This document shows, in pieces, positions 22,552 to 32,956 of a stretch of DNA of 64,000 nt (positions are counted from its first letter, which is position 1; each line of letters starts with the position of its first letter). The notes under the pieces were generated by a model, which saw only the letters and a program-made list of their open reading frames with translations, did not search any database and was not told the DNA's origin. The position numbers were made by a program, and so were the translations under genes. Source of the DNA: Plantago ovata (taxonomy: Eukaryota > Streptophyta > Magnoliopsida > Lamiales > Plantaginaceae); contig CM051458.1 of assembly GCA_028274465.1 (NCBI GenBank), positions 18,491,566 to 18,555,565 of the forward strand, given 5' to 3'.

Positions 22552-23662
22552 TGATGATGTCGTTTTTCACCAATAAAATTTGTTTAAAAGCCTAAGAACA
22601 CTTATCACTACACAAACTAGAGTGCAATGGCAAGTTGTCCCCGAGTGTCGTTCTCTCGGGACCTAACGTGGCTTTGCCTTGAGGTTTTTGCTAGTAATTT
22701 CAGTCAACGAGTAAAGTGTTTGGTAGAATGGTTTTCTTTGAACAAAGCAACGAGAAATCAGATTGATGTAAGTCAAGTTTGGAAAACGGTTGGTGGTAGA
22801 AATCAAATACACATGCATGGGTTACGAATATGCTCACAAGTTCAGTGCGTAAACCTTCGATCAAGTCTGCTAAGCAACTCGTCTAGGTAACTTTAAGACA
22901 CACATCATAAAAGACCACTATCAATACTTTAGAGGTGCTTGTCACAACACATTTATCTAGCATGCTGCAAATCTCTAACATACAATCCTATAGATTTCAT
23001 TGACCAAAGTTTGTCACTATACTCAATTCGAATATATTTTAGGCAACTAAGAATCATATGAAGGAATTTGCAGCAAGATTGAATCACAATCTCATGTAAG
23101 CATAAAATAACCCATAGCATGCATATTCTACATTCTACCACCAACACAAAAGATTTAGCTACTCATATTCATCAACATAGACATCAATTCATATGAATAA
23201 TAATCAGAATACAATCATATCAACTACAAGACAAGAGAGTGATACCAAGTTACCACAAAGCTTCACTAATCGGTGGAAATCAAAGAAACCTCTCCGTAGA
23301 GTGATTACAAAGGATGAATTCCAATCAAACATTGAATCCCAAGCTAAATACAAACTATTTTTGTCTTCAAACTCAATCTTTGCCCTCGCACGGCCCTCGG
23401 GTGCCTTGGACTCATCCTTCTCGATGCTTATTGATACTCAAACACTTACGAATAAGCCACGGAGATTGGGGAACTTCAACGGGGCCATCTTTCCATCAAA
23501 AAGGCTCGTTTTTAGCTCCAAAAATGCCGTTTCGTACCAAGTGTCTGAAAATGCAGAAAACACAAAACGTGACACTATTCTACAAAACTAACAAAAAACA
23601 GGCTAGAAGAGGCAAAAGAAGGTAAAAAAAACAAGATGAATGTGTCAAAAATACGTTCATCA
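22552..23662 (-). repeat. AthN1 LTR3 (5'-most), internally deleted
   Basis: 1111 bp. It lacks about 280 bp corresponding to 13087-13365 of LTR1, including the whole palindrome cluster. It also has many 1-2 nt indels but few substitutions relative to LTR1 and LTR2. Its outer end carries the GGGAT duplication. Confidence 0.88.
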
Positions 23663-23667
23663 GGGAT

Positions 23668-23918
23668 AGATATACTCACATAGCTCCCACTATCTGTGTG
23701 ATCGGTCATCTATCCGAGGGGACATGTTTAATATCAATACAGACAGTAATAATATGACATGCTGCAGCCTGGTGTAATGAAATATGAAAGCGATACTCAA
23801 TAGAAAATGCAAACAAACATATATTATATTACGTTGACCTGTGTAATAGTACATATATGCCCTCTATAAGGGCACCATGCCCTTAGTAAGGACTGTCTCT
23901 AGGACATATACATTATCA
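23668..23918 (-). repeat. CopA 5' LTR, part 2 (LTR start)
   Basis: Continues the LTR after AthN1 and ends with the LTR start TGATAATGTATATG on minus at 23918. The host sequence beyond belongs to the 3' part of Tat1. Confidence 0.9.
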
Positions 23919-24472
23919 CTATGTTGAAGTAGAGGTCGAGCAGAGCCTCGACTAGTAGTGGGCGAACAAATATTTCCGTATTCGCACCTTGGTATCTTTC
24001 CCTCCTCCTATCTCTCCCTCCCCCCCCCCCTTTTTATAGGGTGCGAGCAGACATTGCTCGGACCTTATGAAAAGAGGTATATTTGCTGGGTAGAGATTGG
24101 AATGACTTCTTGCTGCCTTTTTCCTTGCAAATTATCTCGAGGAGAGATAATTTTGAGAGTGGAATGGAATGACTGCTTGCCGCTTTTTTCCTTGCAAATT
24201 ATCTCGAGGAGAGATAATTTTGAGAGTGGCTCCTCGATCCATCACAATGTATCGGTCGATTTTTTGTCTTGTCACCCTTTTTTATTTGCAAAATATCTCG
24301 AGAGATACTTTTGAGGGTCGCTCTCTGATATGGTCGTCGCTCCCGTCGTAATCCAAGTGGTGCGGTGCTCGCGCTACGGATTACCTAGTGTGATCAGGTA
24401 ATCCGCGCTGGCATGGGAAAGTGTGCCTTAGCGGGAGCGTGGAGGGTAAATTGGTGAATTCGCCAGGCGGCT
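23919..24472. other. Tat1 3' non-coding region, upstream of the antisense ORF
   Basis: No gene. It has a C run (24020-24030) followed by TTTTTATAGG (TATA-like for plus-strand transcription), 67-bp repeats (24099-24320) and an inverted repeat CGGATTACCT/AGGTAATCCG at 24377-24405. The TATA-like motif could serve the antisense ORF; this is inference. Confidence 0.55.
24099..24320. repeat. 67-bp tandem repeat, two good copies and one degenerate
   Basis: Copies at 24099-24165 and 24166-24232 differ at few bases; 24240-24320 is a weaker third copy. Each holds a palindrome with arms AAATTATCTC/GAGATAATTT around GAGGA. Confidence 0.85.
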
Positions 24473-25751
24473 GTGATCTGGGCCGTTGAGAGCTGCCTTG
24501 CAACGATCGAGGACCCCGTTGAAGCAATTAAGAGGAAGGCTGCGGAGGATGCAGAGGCTGCTAAAAAGGCCGGGGAGGCTGGTGACGGCAATCCCGAGAA
24601 GCGCCCAAAGGAGCGGGCTCCTCCACAGAAAGAGCCTGTGCGAAGAGGCTCATCAATCTTGGCGGGAGCGACGAGCCTTCCCGTAAGAAGGGTAAAGCGG
24701 CCTTGGACGTTGATCGGGACGCGGAGATCAAACGCTTCGTCCAAATGTCGGAGTTGGATCGCGCCCATGAGCTTAGTCTCTGCGCTCTACGGGTAATTCT
24801 TTTGAATTTTACAAGTTTTTTCTACAAGTCTTTAATTCCGTTCCTCCTCGCTTTTTTCCTTATGGAAAGAATTTTAACTTCTGAATTTTCTTGCAGCTCG
24901 ATCATATCAAGGAGGCGTATGCTAACGTCGCGGCTGATCGCCCCGATATCGGTCAAGTGATCGAGGAGCTTGAAAAGACTGTGGAGTCCGAGAATGCCAA
25001 GACTAAGGTTTCCAATGAGGAGGTCCGTAAGGCCCATGAAAAGGTGGATCAGCTCGAGAAGGAGTTATCTCGTGAAAAACAAAGGACTCAGGGCTATAAG
25101 GGCGTCTACGCAACGTTGTCGCTCTGCATGCAGAAGTTCAAGGACAGTGTGTTGTCCTTCCTCGTCAGGAGCAGGCTCGAGACTGCCCGGGCGTTCATGG
25201 AGTCCGCAACTTACAAGTTGGCCACTCAGGACATCAAAGATACTGCCCGCGAGGAGGGTTTCTTCTCATGTATCGGGCAGCTCAAAAGGGTCAAACTTCT
25301 GCCTGAGGACTTCGATGTGGATGCTCGCGAAGACATGCATGCTGGGCGGCGCGATGACATGAGCCGGTATCCTGATGAGATTTCGAGCGACGAGATGCAC
25401 CATGCGTGTGAGTTCGGAAAGCTCGTGACCGATCCTCAAGTGCCTTATCCGAGCAAGCCCTCCTATCTCCCTCGATGGGTCCCAGAGTGTATCAGGGCCG
25501 GTCTACTTCTGCCGTTCGAGAAGGCTCCTCTTCGGAACGCCCACTGGATTCAAGTCAATGAACCTGTGATGGGGCGCGAGGAGGGTTTTGTGGAGCCCGA
25601 GCTGATCACTTATGCCAACGCGATCAAAGAGGCTCGCGAGAAGGACAGTGATGGGAACTTGCATACGTTGAATAGTCCTATTCGAGCTGGTGCCTCGACG
25701 AGCAGTGTCCCCGGAATCCAGAGCGACTTCTCGGCCAGCCGGACACGTTAA
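24473..25751 (+). pseudogene. Tat1 antisense ORF (extra ORF of Tat elements), two exons
   Basis: Exon 1 about 24473-24792, intron 24793-24896 (GTAATT...TTGCAG, 104 bp), exon 2 24897-25751. The splice is supported by in-frame joining and by the equivalent intron in Tat2. Exon 1 is Lys/Ala/Glu rich with a 1-nt shift near 24650. Exon 2 begins with a coiled-coil stretch (EELEKTVESENAKTK to LEKELSREKQR, residues about 20-75). A region ending LPFEKAPLRNAHWIQV and an acidic tail follow. Antisense extra ORFs are known in Tat elements and are related to the 'putative gypsy-type transposon' family; the function is unknown. The upstream part seen in Tat2 is missing here. Exon 2 alone is a clean 285-codon frame. 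Confidence 0.65.
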
Positions 25752-26597
25752 ACGCGCGAGAGCTTCAAAAAGGCCGAGTATGCTCGGTTAACTTTGTACC
25801 CTTGTACTTGTATTTTTACTTAGAAATTTTTCCGAACAATTTCATTCTTTCTTAATTTTCTATTCGGCCCCTTGTGGCGCTACTCGATCTCCGTTGTATT
25901 ATAACTTGACGAATGCTTTCCTTGTTTTCTTTAATATAATGTCTTGTATTTCTCGCTCCTTCATTTCGTATGTGCTTTTTTATCAACTCTTTGTAGTTAT
26001 GACGTATAACTTGTTCTAGAGTAATAATTTTAGCAAGATTGCTCGCGACATGGAGCGGGTAGACTTGCTCTTTGTAGTTATGACATATAACTTGTTCTAG
26101 AGTAATAATTTTAGCAGGGTTGCTCGCGACATGGAGCGGGTAGACTTGCTCCACGCTCTTTCTTCTTCAATGTAAAAAAAATCCAAGTAAATAGATAATT
26201 TACTTAAAGATAATTCCTAAGTGTTGGAATTCTGCTTCTCGATCCGAGCACTTAGCTGATTCTTAAAACTTTCCTCGTATTTTTGTTCTTTGCTTGACAA
26301 AGGGGTATCAGGGAGCTTTTCCTAGATCGAGCAGGCTTTTAAGATCGAAGAGCTTTAAAATTGAAAAGCTTTCTTTGAGTAAAGTAAGCCTTATGTTGAG
26401 AAAATACAGTTTGTTGAAAGATAAGCATTGCATTGATTTGTCGGAAATACAATTACAATGGGGGGCTCCTCGGCCAGCTTCCTTACAACATTTTCTTAAC
26501 AAAAACATGAGGTACCTCTCACATGAACTTGTGAAGAATCTTTCTCGATCTTCAGGCCTTTCACAGGGTTCTTCAAAGAGCTTGTTTTTCAAACAAC
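25752..26597. other. Tat1 spacer between the antisense ORF and pol
   Basis: No gene on either strand. It holds the 81-bp duplication at 25987-26148 and a purine/pyrimidine-uneven AT-rich stretch. Confidence 0.6.
25987..26148. repeat. 81-bp tandem duplication
   Basis: 25987-26067 and 26068-26148 are nearly identical (CTCTTTGTAGTTATGAC... to ...GTAGACTTG). Confidence 0.9.
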
Positions 26598-26870
26598 TCA
26601 AGCGTAAAATCTCTGGAGGTTAGAAGTATTCCAAGGGTTCTTCAATACTCTTCCCTCCATGTCTTGGAGCCGATAACTTCCATTGGACCTTGCTTCAATT
26701 ATCTTGTAGGGGCCTTCCCAATTGGGTTGCATCTTCCCAACTTTGCCCAGGATGTCCGCTCTTCGGAGTACTAGGTCTCCTACTTGGAAGTCTCTCTCTC
26801 TTACGCCGTTGTTGTAGGTCTTCGCGATCAGTGCTTGATATCTCAGGATGTTGGCCAATGCATTTGTCCT
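26598..26870 (-). pseudogene. Tat1 integrase C-terminal end
   Basis: After the solo LTR and one GTCCT copy, the integrase frame continues with NALANILRYQALIAKTYN, then VGDLVLRRADILGKVGKM, WEGPYKIIEARSNGSYRL and ends NPWNTSNLQRFYA plus stop. This is the usual C-terminus of gypsy pol (GPY/F-like WEGPYKI). It is intact in frame up to the insertion. Confidence 0.88.
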
Positions 26871-28134
26871 TGATGAACGCAAGATTCGTCAGGTCCCGGT
26901 TCAGTCAAATAAATTTGTTATTAGCCAAAGGCAATCCACAACTACAACGAAAACCGTAGTGTAGCAGTAGAATGACTCGAGTGTCGTTCTCTCAGGACTA
27001 TAACTTGCTTTATCTATTTAACAAGAGAATATAAAAACAGCAGACAGATAGCTATAGGGGGTTTCTAGCAGATAATGGAGATTGGTGATAGTATGGTCCT
27101 TCTTGACATAATGGGTCGATAATCATGCATAAATTCCTCGGTCTTGCATAGAGATCTTTGAATCAATCTAGTGTCCTGTTGCATTAAGCACTACGAAGAT
27201 AATTTGGTCTGACTAGTCAATCACGATTGTCCTAATGTGTTCCGTAATTATTCAACACTACGAAGATAATTGGTCTGATGGTCGACTAGTGTCCAATTGT
27301 GCATAATAATCAATACAACATACGAGAATTTTGGTTACAACTGATCAACGAAATAAAGCAATGACACGGAGTATAATGCGCGATATAGCCATTAGCATGA
27401 TTATCTTCCCTCGCTAAGAATTCACATACTACCACCAATGATAAGTTTAGCTACTCATAATAGGCATGCAATCAACAGAAATCATAGAAGAAACATGTTG
27501 AAAGAATATAATAAAATAAGTAGAATAAAACTGTAAGATACAAAGTTACCGAAGGTTGTCAATCTCCGGATGATTGCGGTCCTACGAGCTCCAAACTGCT
27601 ATGAAAAAGTATCCCCTAAGCTACAGAACTCCCAGGACAGGCCCCGGGAAGTCCCTACCTAAAACTATAGAGAGAGGTGAGAAAGTAGGTCTGGAAAGAT
27701 ATGATTTTCGGAGAGAAAACTGAGCTCTATATATAGGCCCCGAATAATCATGGGGCGGTTCGCCGCAGGTTGGGGGTTTGCCCCCGTCTTTTTCACGGAA
27801 TTCCGAATTTTCGACGCGGTTTTGGATTTCTTCACCTTTTCGGACTCGGTTTCTGACTTCTAGTGGCCTTCTAACCTCCAGATTCGACCCCTAGACTCCA
27901 AATCCTATCCGGAAACCTTCAGATACTCCAATAGGCTTCTGGAACAATTCCTTGTCAACTTTAATATAATTCCTCAGAAATCTTCGAATTTCAACCGAAA
28001 CCTGTAAAATAAAATCTAAAGGGAAACGTGACACTATTCTAATAAAATGTACTAAAATATAGTTAAATTAACATAGAGGATAGCTAAAATAGGTGAAAAA
28101 GACTCGAATGAAAGTGTAAAATACACATTCATCA
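26871..28134 (-). repeat. Solo LTR of the AthN2/AthN4 family in Tat1 integrase
   Basis: 1264 bp from TGATGAACGC to CACATTCATCA, flanked by GTCCT at 26866-26870 and 28135-28139. TATATATAG at about 27728-27736. One palindrome near 27752-27767 (GGGGCGGTTCGCC...). A solo LTR arises by recombination between the two LTRs of a former full element. Confidence 0.93.
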
Positions 28135-30626
28135 GTCCTCGCTTCACTAACCGTCTCCAGATCGAAGAGCCTCTCAGTATGATTGTCCTCGGGTTGATAC
28201 CCTTGGATTCTGAGGGTTTCTACCGCCACTTCCGCTGGTATGACTGCCTCGGATCCATAAACTAGCGAGAAGGGAGTCTCTCTTGTAGCTGTTTTTGAAG
28301 TGGTGCGGTATGCCGATACCACTCCATCAAGCTCGTCGACCCAGTCCTTGTTGGTGGCGAACCTCTTCTGCAAGTTTTTGACGAGGATTTTATTGACGGC
28401 TTCTGCTTGCCCGTTGGATTGAGGATGTCCTACAGAGGTATACCTCCCTTCAATCTTCATTTCCTTGCACCATTCATTGAACCTTTGGCCACAAAATTGA
28501 GCACCATTGTCCGAGATGAGGACTCTCGGCAAGCCAAATCGACACACAATGTTTCTCCACACAAAGTTCATCACTGTTTGTTCGGTGATGGTAGATACTA
28601 CCTCAACTTCCGCCCATTTGCTAAAGTATTCGACCCCAACGATGATGAACTTCTTTTGATCCGTGCCTCTTGGGAAAGGACCGACTATGTCGATGCCCCA
28701 TATGTCAAAAGGGCAAGTAATGGTGATGGGCATGAGGGGTTTCGCTGGGACGTTGATCAAATTGGCGTGCATTTGACACTCCTCGCACCTTCTTACAAAT
28801 TGGGCAGCATCTTCACGAACAGTGGGCCAGTAGTATCCTTGTCGAATGATTTTTTGCGCGAGGGTTCTTCCTCCGGCATGGTCCCCACAACTTCCTCGAT
28901 GCATCTCTCCCAAAAGTTTCTGGACTTCTTGTTCGGCGACACATCTCAAGTAGACTCCCTCGAAGGACCTTTTGTACAAGTAGTCTCCTTGCATGATGTA
29001 GCGGGGAGCCTTTCCTTTGATCTTCCTTACTTCAGCCTTGTCACGAGGAAGGCTTCCATTTGTGAGATATGTAGTTATCTCTTGCATCCAACTCGGTTGA
29101 GTGTCAATTGCCAAGACGTTTGGCTTCGATGACCACAGGGATGATGCTTTGATTCTCATAAGTATCACATTCCGGGTATCCACTCCTCCGGAAGCTGAAG
29201 CATACTTTGATAGGGCATCTGCCCTTTGATTGAGATCTCTTGAGAACTTCTCAATCTCACAACTTTCGAATTTTCGGATTTCCTCCGTGATGGCGCTCTT
29301 GTACTCGGCCAGTGAATCCTTCTTGGTTTTGAATTTTCCCGAGATTTGCTTCTCGGCGAGTTGAGAATCAGTGAAGAGATGTAGCTTCTTCACTTCCAAT
29401 GCTTTTGCCCTACGTAGAGCTATGAGGATGGCTTCATACTCTGCTTCATTGTTTGAGACCGGGAAACTAAGAGTAACGGCGTACTCAAGTTCGGCTCCTC
29501 CGGGACTCTTGAAGTATATTCCTATCCCGCCATTTTTTCCTGATGAGGATCCATCGACATGAAGAATCCAGACGTTACCATGGTTGACTAGTTCCTTGGG
29601 TTTTGGAGAGACGGTCTCCGTACCCTTTGGCTCCTCGATTTTTTCTGTCAGGAACACTTCATGCCTTTTTCTTTTTGTCTGGGACATCTCCTTGAGCTCT
29701 TTTAAAGCATCTTCAAGAGCTTGCATAGGATTGCTTTGTTGTGGTTGCTCCTCGACCATCACCATAACACTCTGTGTTTCCGATGGGTTTTCCTCTGAAG
29801 TTCCCTTGGAGGGATACTCTACGAGGAAGTCGGCGATGACTTGTGCTTTCTTGGCCATGGGTGCTTGATAGTCGATGTCGTACTCGCTCAGTTCAATTGC
29901 CCACCTTGCTAATCTTTCCGAGTTTTCGGGTTTTCCAAGGACTTGCTTGAGAGGTTGCTTCGTCAAGACTACAACCTTGTGAGCACCAAAGTAGGGCTTC
30001 AACCTCCTTGCCGTATAAACGAGGGAAAAGGATAGCCTCTCGATATCCATGTACCGCGTTTCAGCTCCGGCGAGTACTTTACTCAAGTAGTAGATGGGCA
30101 AGTGGTCGTTACCTTGGATTCGCACCAAGACCGAGCTGATAGCTTCTCCGGTTGCTGCTAGGTACAAGTAAAGCACCTCTCCTTCTATGGGTTTTGACAA
30201 TAGTGGGGGAGCATGTAGATACTCTTTTAGCTTCTCGAAGGCTTCCTCGCATTCTTTCGTCCACTCGAAGTGGCTGCTCTTCCTTAGCACTTTGAAAAAT
30301 GGTAGATTTTTCTCGGCCGATCTTGAGATGAATCTACTCAATGCGATTGACTTTCCGACCAATTGTTGCACCTCGTTGATGGATTGAGGTTGAGGAAGAT
30401 CGAGGATGGCCTTTATTTTTTCGGGGTTTGCTTTTATTCCTCTCTCTGTTACCATGTAACCGAGGAACTTCCCCCCTTTGACTCCGAAGGTACACTTCGA
30501 TGGGTTGAGCTTCATGCCATACTTTCTCAAGATTGAGAAGCATTTTGCCAGGTAACCTACATGTTGCTCCTCGGTCTTGCTCTTGACGAGCATATCGCCA
30601 ACATACACTTCCATTGTTTTACCCAA
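28135..30626 (-). pseudogene. Tat1 pol: RT end, RNase H, second RNase H, integrase
   Basis: A long open frame, about 830 codons. The RT palm motif near residue 8 reads YVGDML where YVDD is expected, so a catalytic Asp is lost. The RT connection and first RNase H run to about residue 260. The second RNase H (about 350-480) has HVDGSS, NNEAEYEA, FTDSQL and NQRADALS. Integrase starts near 570 with an HHCC zinc site (MHRGSCGDHAGG ... RRCEECQ), then WGIDIVGP, ISDNGAQF and GQAEAVNK. The order matches the Tat lineage. The reading past 28135 runs into the solo LTR and is not real. The codon frame is otherwise well kept. Confidence 0.92.
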
Positions 30627-30649
30627 CTCTTATTTGAACATCTTGTTGA

Positions 30650-31494
30650 CTAGCCTTGGTAGGTCGCTCCGGCGTTTTTAAGACCGAATGACATCACGTT
30701 GAAGCAATACACATTGCCATTAGCGAAGAAGGCAGTCTTGGGCACATCATCTTTGGCCATTTTGACTTGGTAGAAGCCCTGGTATGCATCCATGAAACTC
30801 AAGAGGGCGCATCCAGCGGTGGAATCGACCAGCTGGTCGATCCGTGGGAGAGGGTAGGGATCCTTCGGGCAAAACTTGTTGAGCCTTGTGAAGTTGTTGC
30901 ACATTCTCCACTTGCCCGGATCCTTCTCCACGAGGACCACATTGCATACCCAATCGGAGTATCTCACCTCCTTGATGTGGCCGGCCTTAAGAAGTCTTTG
31001 GACTTCAGCTTCTATGATGGCATTATCTTCCGCACTGAAGTCTCTTCGCTTTTCTCTGATGTGGGTGATCGACGGGTCTACATTCAGACGGTGAACGGCG
31101 ACACGTGGGTCGATCCCCTTGAGGTCCTCGGTACTCCACGCGAAGATGTCGTTGTTATCTTTCAAACATTGGATGAGTTTCATCCTGACTTCTGTAGTCA
31201 TCTCGGTACCAATTTTTGTGACCTTGTTGGCACTTCCTTCGACAATTTGGATTTCTTCTAGGGCTTCTCTTGCTTCAATTTTGTTTTCCTCAAAGAATTT
31301 CTTCTTTTTGGAAGAGGGTGGGACTGGTGGAATCACTTGATATTCCTCGAGCTCCTTAACAGCTCCTACTAGAGTATCCTTGTCATTCTTCATGATTGCT
31401 TTTCTTCGCCTAAGTGACGGACTTGGCTTTTTGACTTTTTCTTCACTCGCCGAACCGTGTAGAAACGATAAGGCGCATTGTGAACCAGGGGTGT
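30650..31494 (-). pseudogene. Tat1 pol: N-terminal RT
   Basis: Reads FAWSTEDLKGIDPRVAVHRL, then VRYSDWVCNVVLVEKDPGKW, MCNNFTRLNKFCPKDPYPLP and FMDAYQGFYQVKMA (first catalytic Asp region), typical gypsy RT blocks. A 1-nt deletion near 30650 and a stop just after it break the link to the next segment. Upstream it is cut by AthN2 at 31495 (target copy GGTGT at 31490-31494). Confidence 0.9.
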
Positions 31495-32786
31495 TGATGA
31501 ATGTGTATTTTACACTTTCATTCGAGTCTTTTTCACCTATTTTAGCTATCCTCTATGTTAATTTAGCTATATTTTAGTACATTTTATTAGAATAGTGTCA
31601 CGTTTCCCTTTAGATTTTATTTTACAGGTTTTGGTTGAAATTCGAAGATTTCCGGGCAATTATATTGAAGTTGACAAGGAATTGGTGTTCCAGAAGCCTA
31701 TTTGGAGTATCTGAAGGTTTCCGGATAGGATTTGGAGTCTAGGGGCCGAATCTGGAGGTTAGAAGGCTACTAGAAGACAGAAACCGAGTTCGAAAAGGGG
31801 AGAAAATCCAAAAACGCGTCGGAAACGCGGAATTCCGCGAAAAACTCTCCGGGGCGAACCGCCCCACACCGGGCGAACCGCCCGGTGTGTGGGGCGAACC
31901 GCCCCACAGTATTTCGGGGCCTATATATAGTTGCTCAGTTTTCTCCGAAAATCATATCTTTCCAGACCTACTTTCTCACCTCTCTCTATAGTTTTAGGTA
32001 GGAACTTCCCGGGGCCTGTCCTGGGAGTTCCGTAGCTTAGGGGATACTTTTTCATAGCGGATTGGAGCTCGTAGGATCGCAATTCTTCGGAGATTGACAA
32101 CCTTCGGTAACTTGTATCTTACAGTTTAATCTACTTATTTTATATATCTTTCAATATGTTTTCTTCTATGATTTCTGTTGATTGCATGCCTATTATGAGT
32201 AGCTAACCTTATCGTTGGTGGTAGTATGTGAATTCTTAGCGAAGGGAAGATAATCATGCTAATGGCTATATCGCGCATTATACTCCGTGTCATTGCTTTA
32301 TTTTGTTGATCAGGCACAGCCTAAATTCTCGTATGTTGTATTAATTATTATGCACAATTGGACACTTGTCGACCTGTGTGCGAGTTTATCTTCGTAGTGT
32401 TGAATAATTATGGAACACAATAGGACAATAGTGATTGACTTGTCAGACCAGTTATCTTCGTAGTGCTTAATAATTGCAACAGGACACTAGATTGATTCAA
32501 AGATCTCTATGCAAGACCGAGGAATTTATGCATGATTATCGACCCGTTATGCTTTGAAGGATCATACTATCACCAATCTCCATTATCTGTTAGAAAAACC
32601 CCTTGCTATCTGTTTGCTGTTTTTATATTCTAAATTAGATTTGATAAAGCTAGTTATAGTCCTGAGAGAACGACACTCGAGTCATTCTACTGCTACACTA
32701 CGGTTTTCGTTGTAGTTGTGGATTGCCTTGGCTAAATAACAAATATTATTTGATTGAATCGGGACCTGACAAATTCCGGTTCATCA
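31495..32786 (+). repeat. AthN2 5' LTR
   Basis: 1292 bp. It contains a perfect palindrome CGCGGAATTCCGCG (about 31827-31840), three GGGGCG-type palindromes (31851-31905) and TATATATA at 31922-31929. It is 105 bp longer than the 3' LTR because of extra palindromes and one extra copy of a segment between direct repeats (about 32393-32470). Confidence 0.95.
31851..31929 (+). promoter_or_regulatory. Promoter region: three palindromes upstream of TATA box
   Basis: GGGGCGAACCGCCCC at 31851-31865, CGGGCGAACCGCCCG at 31870-31884 (arms extend to ACACCGGGCG/CGCCCGGTGT) and GGGGCGAACCGCCCC at 31891-31905, then TATATATA at 31922-31929. The last palindrome ends 16 nt before TATA. A role as transcription factor sites is inferred. 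Confidence 0.65.
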
Positions 32787-32808
32787 AATTGGCGCCGTTG
32801 CCGGGGAC
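32787..32808 (+). other. AthN2 primer-binding site
   Basis: AATTGGCGCCGTTGCCGGGG after the LTR end; it pairs with the tRNA-Asp 3' end. This is the Athila-type primer. Confidence 0.92.
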
Positions 32809-32956
32809 TATACTCCTTTTTTCTGTTTAATTTGTTTATATTTACAGCTTTAGATTCCTAATTCTACTAGTTTTACTTTTCCTTTTTAATCTCTCTCTGA
32901 TACTGCTTTCCTAGTCTGTTTCTAATTCACCTTTCCTAGTCTGTTACAGATAGTGT

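Larger units (their letters stand above)
12274..23662 (-). mobile_element. AthN1: Athila-like Ty3/gypsy element with three LTRs
   Basis: Inserted in the CopA 5' LTR with GGGAT duplicated at 12269-12273 and 23663-23667. Minus-strand order: LTR3 (23662-22552), primer site, internal 2 (22551-16712), LTR2 (16711-15314), primer site, internal 1 (15313-13673), LTR1 (13672-12274). Both primer sites are the tRNA-Asp type used by Athila/Tat elements. Internal 2 has a degraded gag region and no RT or integrase; internal 1 is a 1.64-kb deleted version with only 3' non-coding sequence. LTR1 and LTR2 are almost identical. A 100-N gap sits in internal 2. Confidence 0.88.
1..23918 (-). mobile_element. CopA: Ty1/copia retrotransposon (Angela/Tork-like), minus strand, open at the window's left edge
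   Basis: Read on the minus strand from 23918 downward: 5' LTR (23918-23668 plus 12273-10443), primer site, long leader, gag, protease, integrase, RT, RNase H, polypurine tract and most of the 3' LTR (1651-1). The order PR-IN-RT-RH defines Ty1/copia. The RT and RNase H motifs resemble the Angela/Tork group (inference). Two later insertions interrupt it: a composite at 5295-8379 and AthN1 at 12274-23662; both have 5-bp target duplications and the CopA reading resumes across each. Every protein domain carries stops or frameshifts, so this copy is dead. The element ends at 23918 with CA and was inserted into Tat1; its left flank is outside the window, so its own target duplication cannot be checked. 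Confidence 0.93.

Noticed and set aside
23923..24400. Tat1 3' LTR starting TGTTGAAG at 23923
   Set aside because: The sequence after these bases does not match the Tat1 5' LTR (42551-43369), and CopA's target site lies across this point, so the true 3' LTR is probably left of the window.
28407..29132. 241-codon plus-strand ORF opposite Tat1 integrase
   Set aside because: It is the antisense shadow of the well-supported integrase frame; the same applies to 30767-31261, 29371-29868 and 40161-40700.
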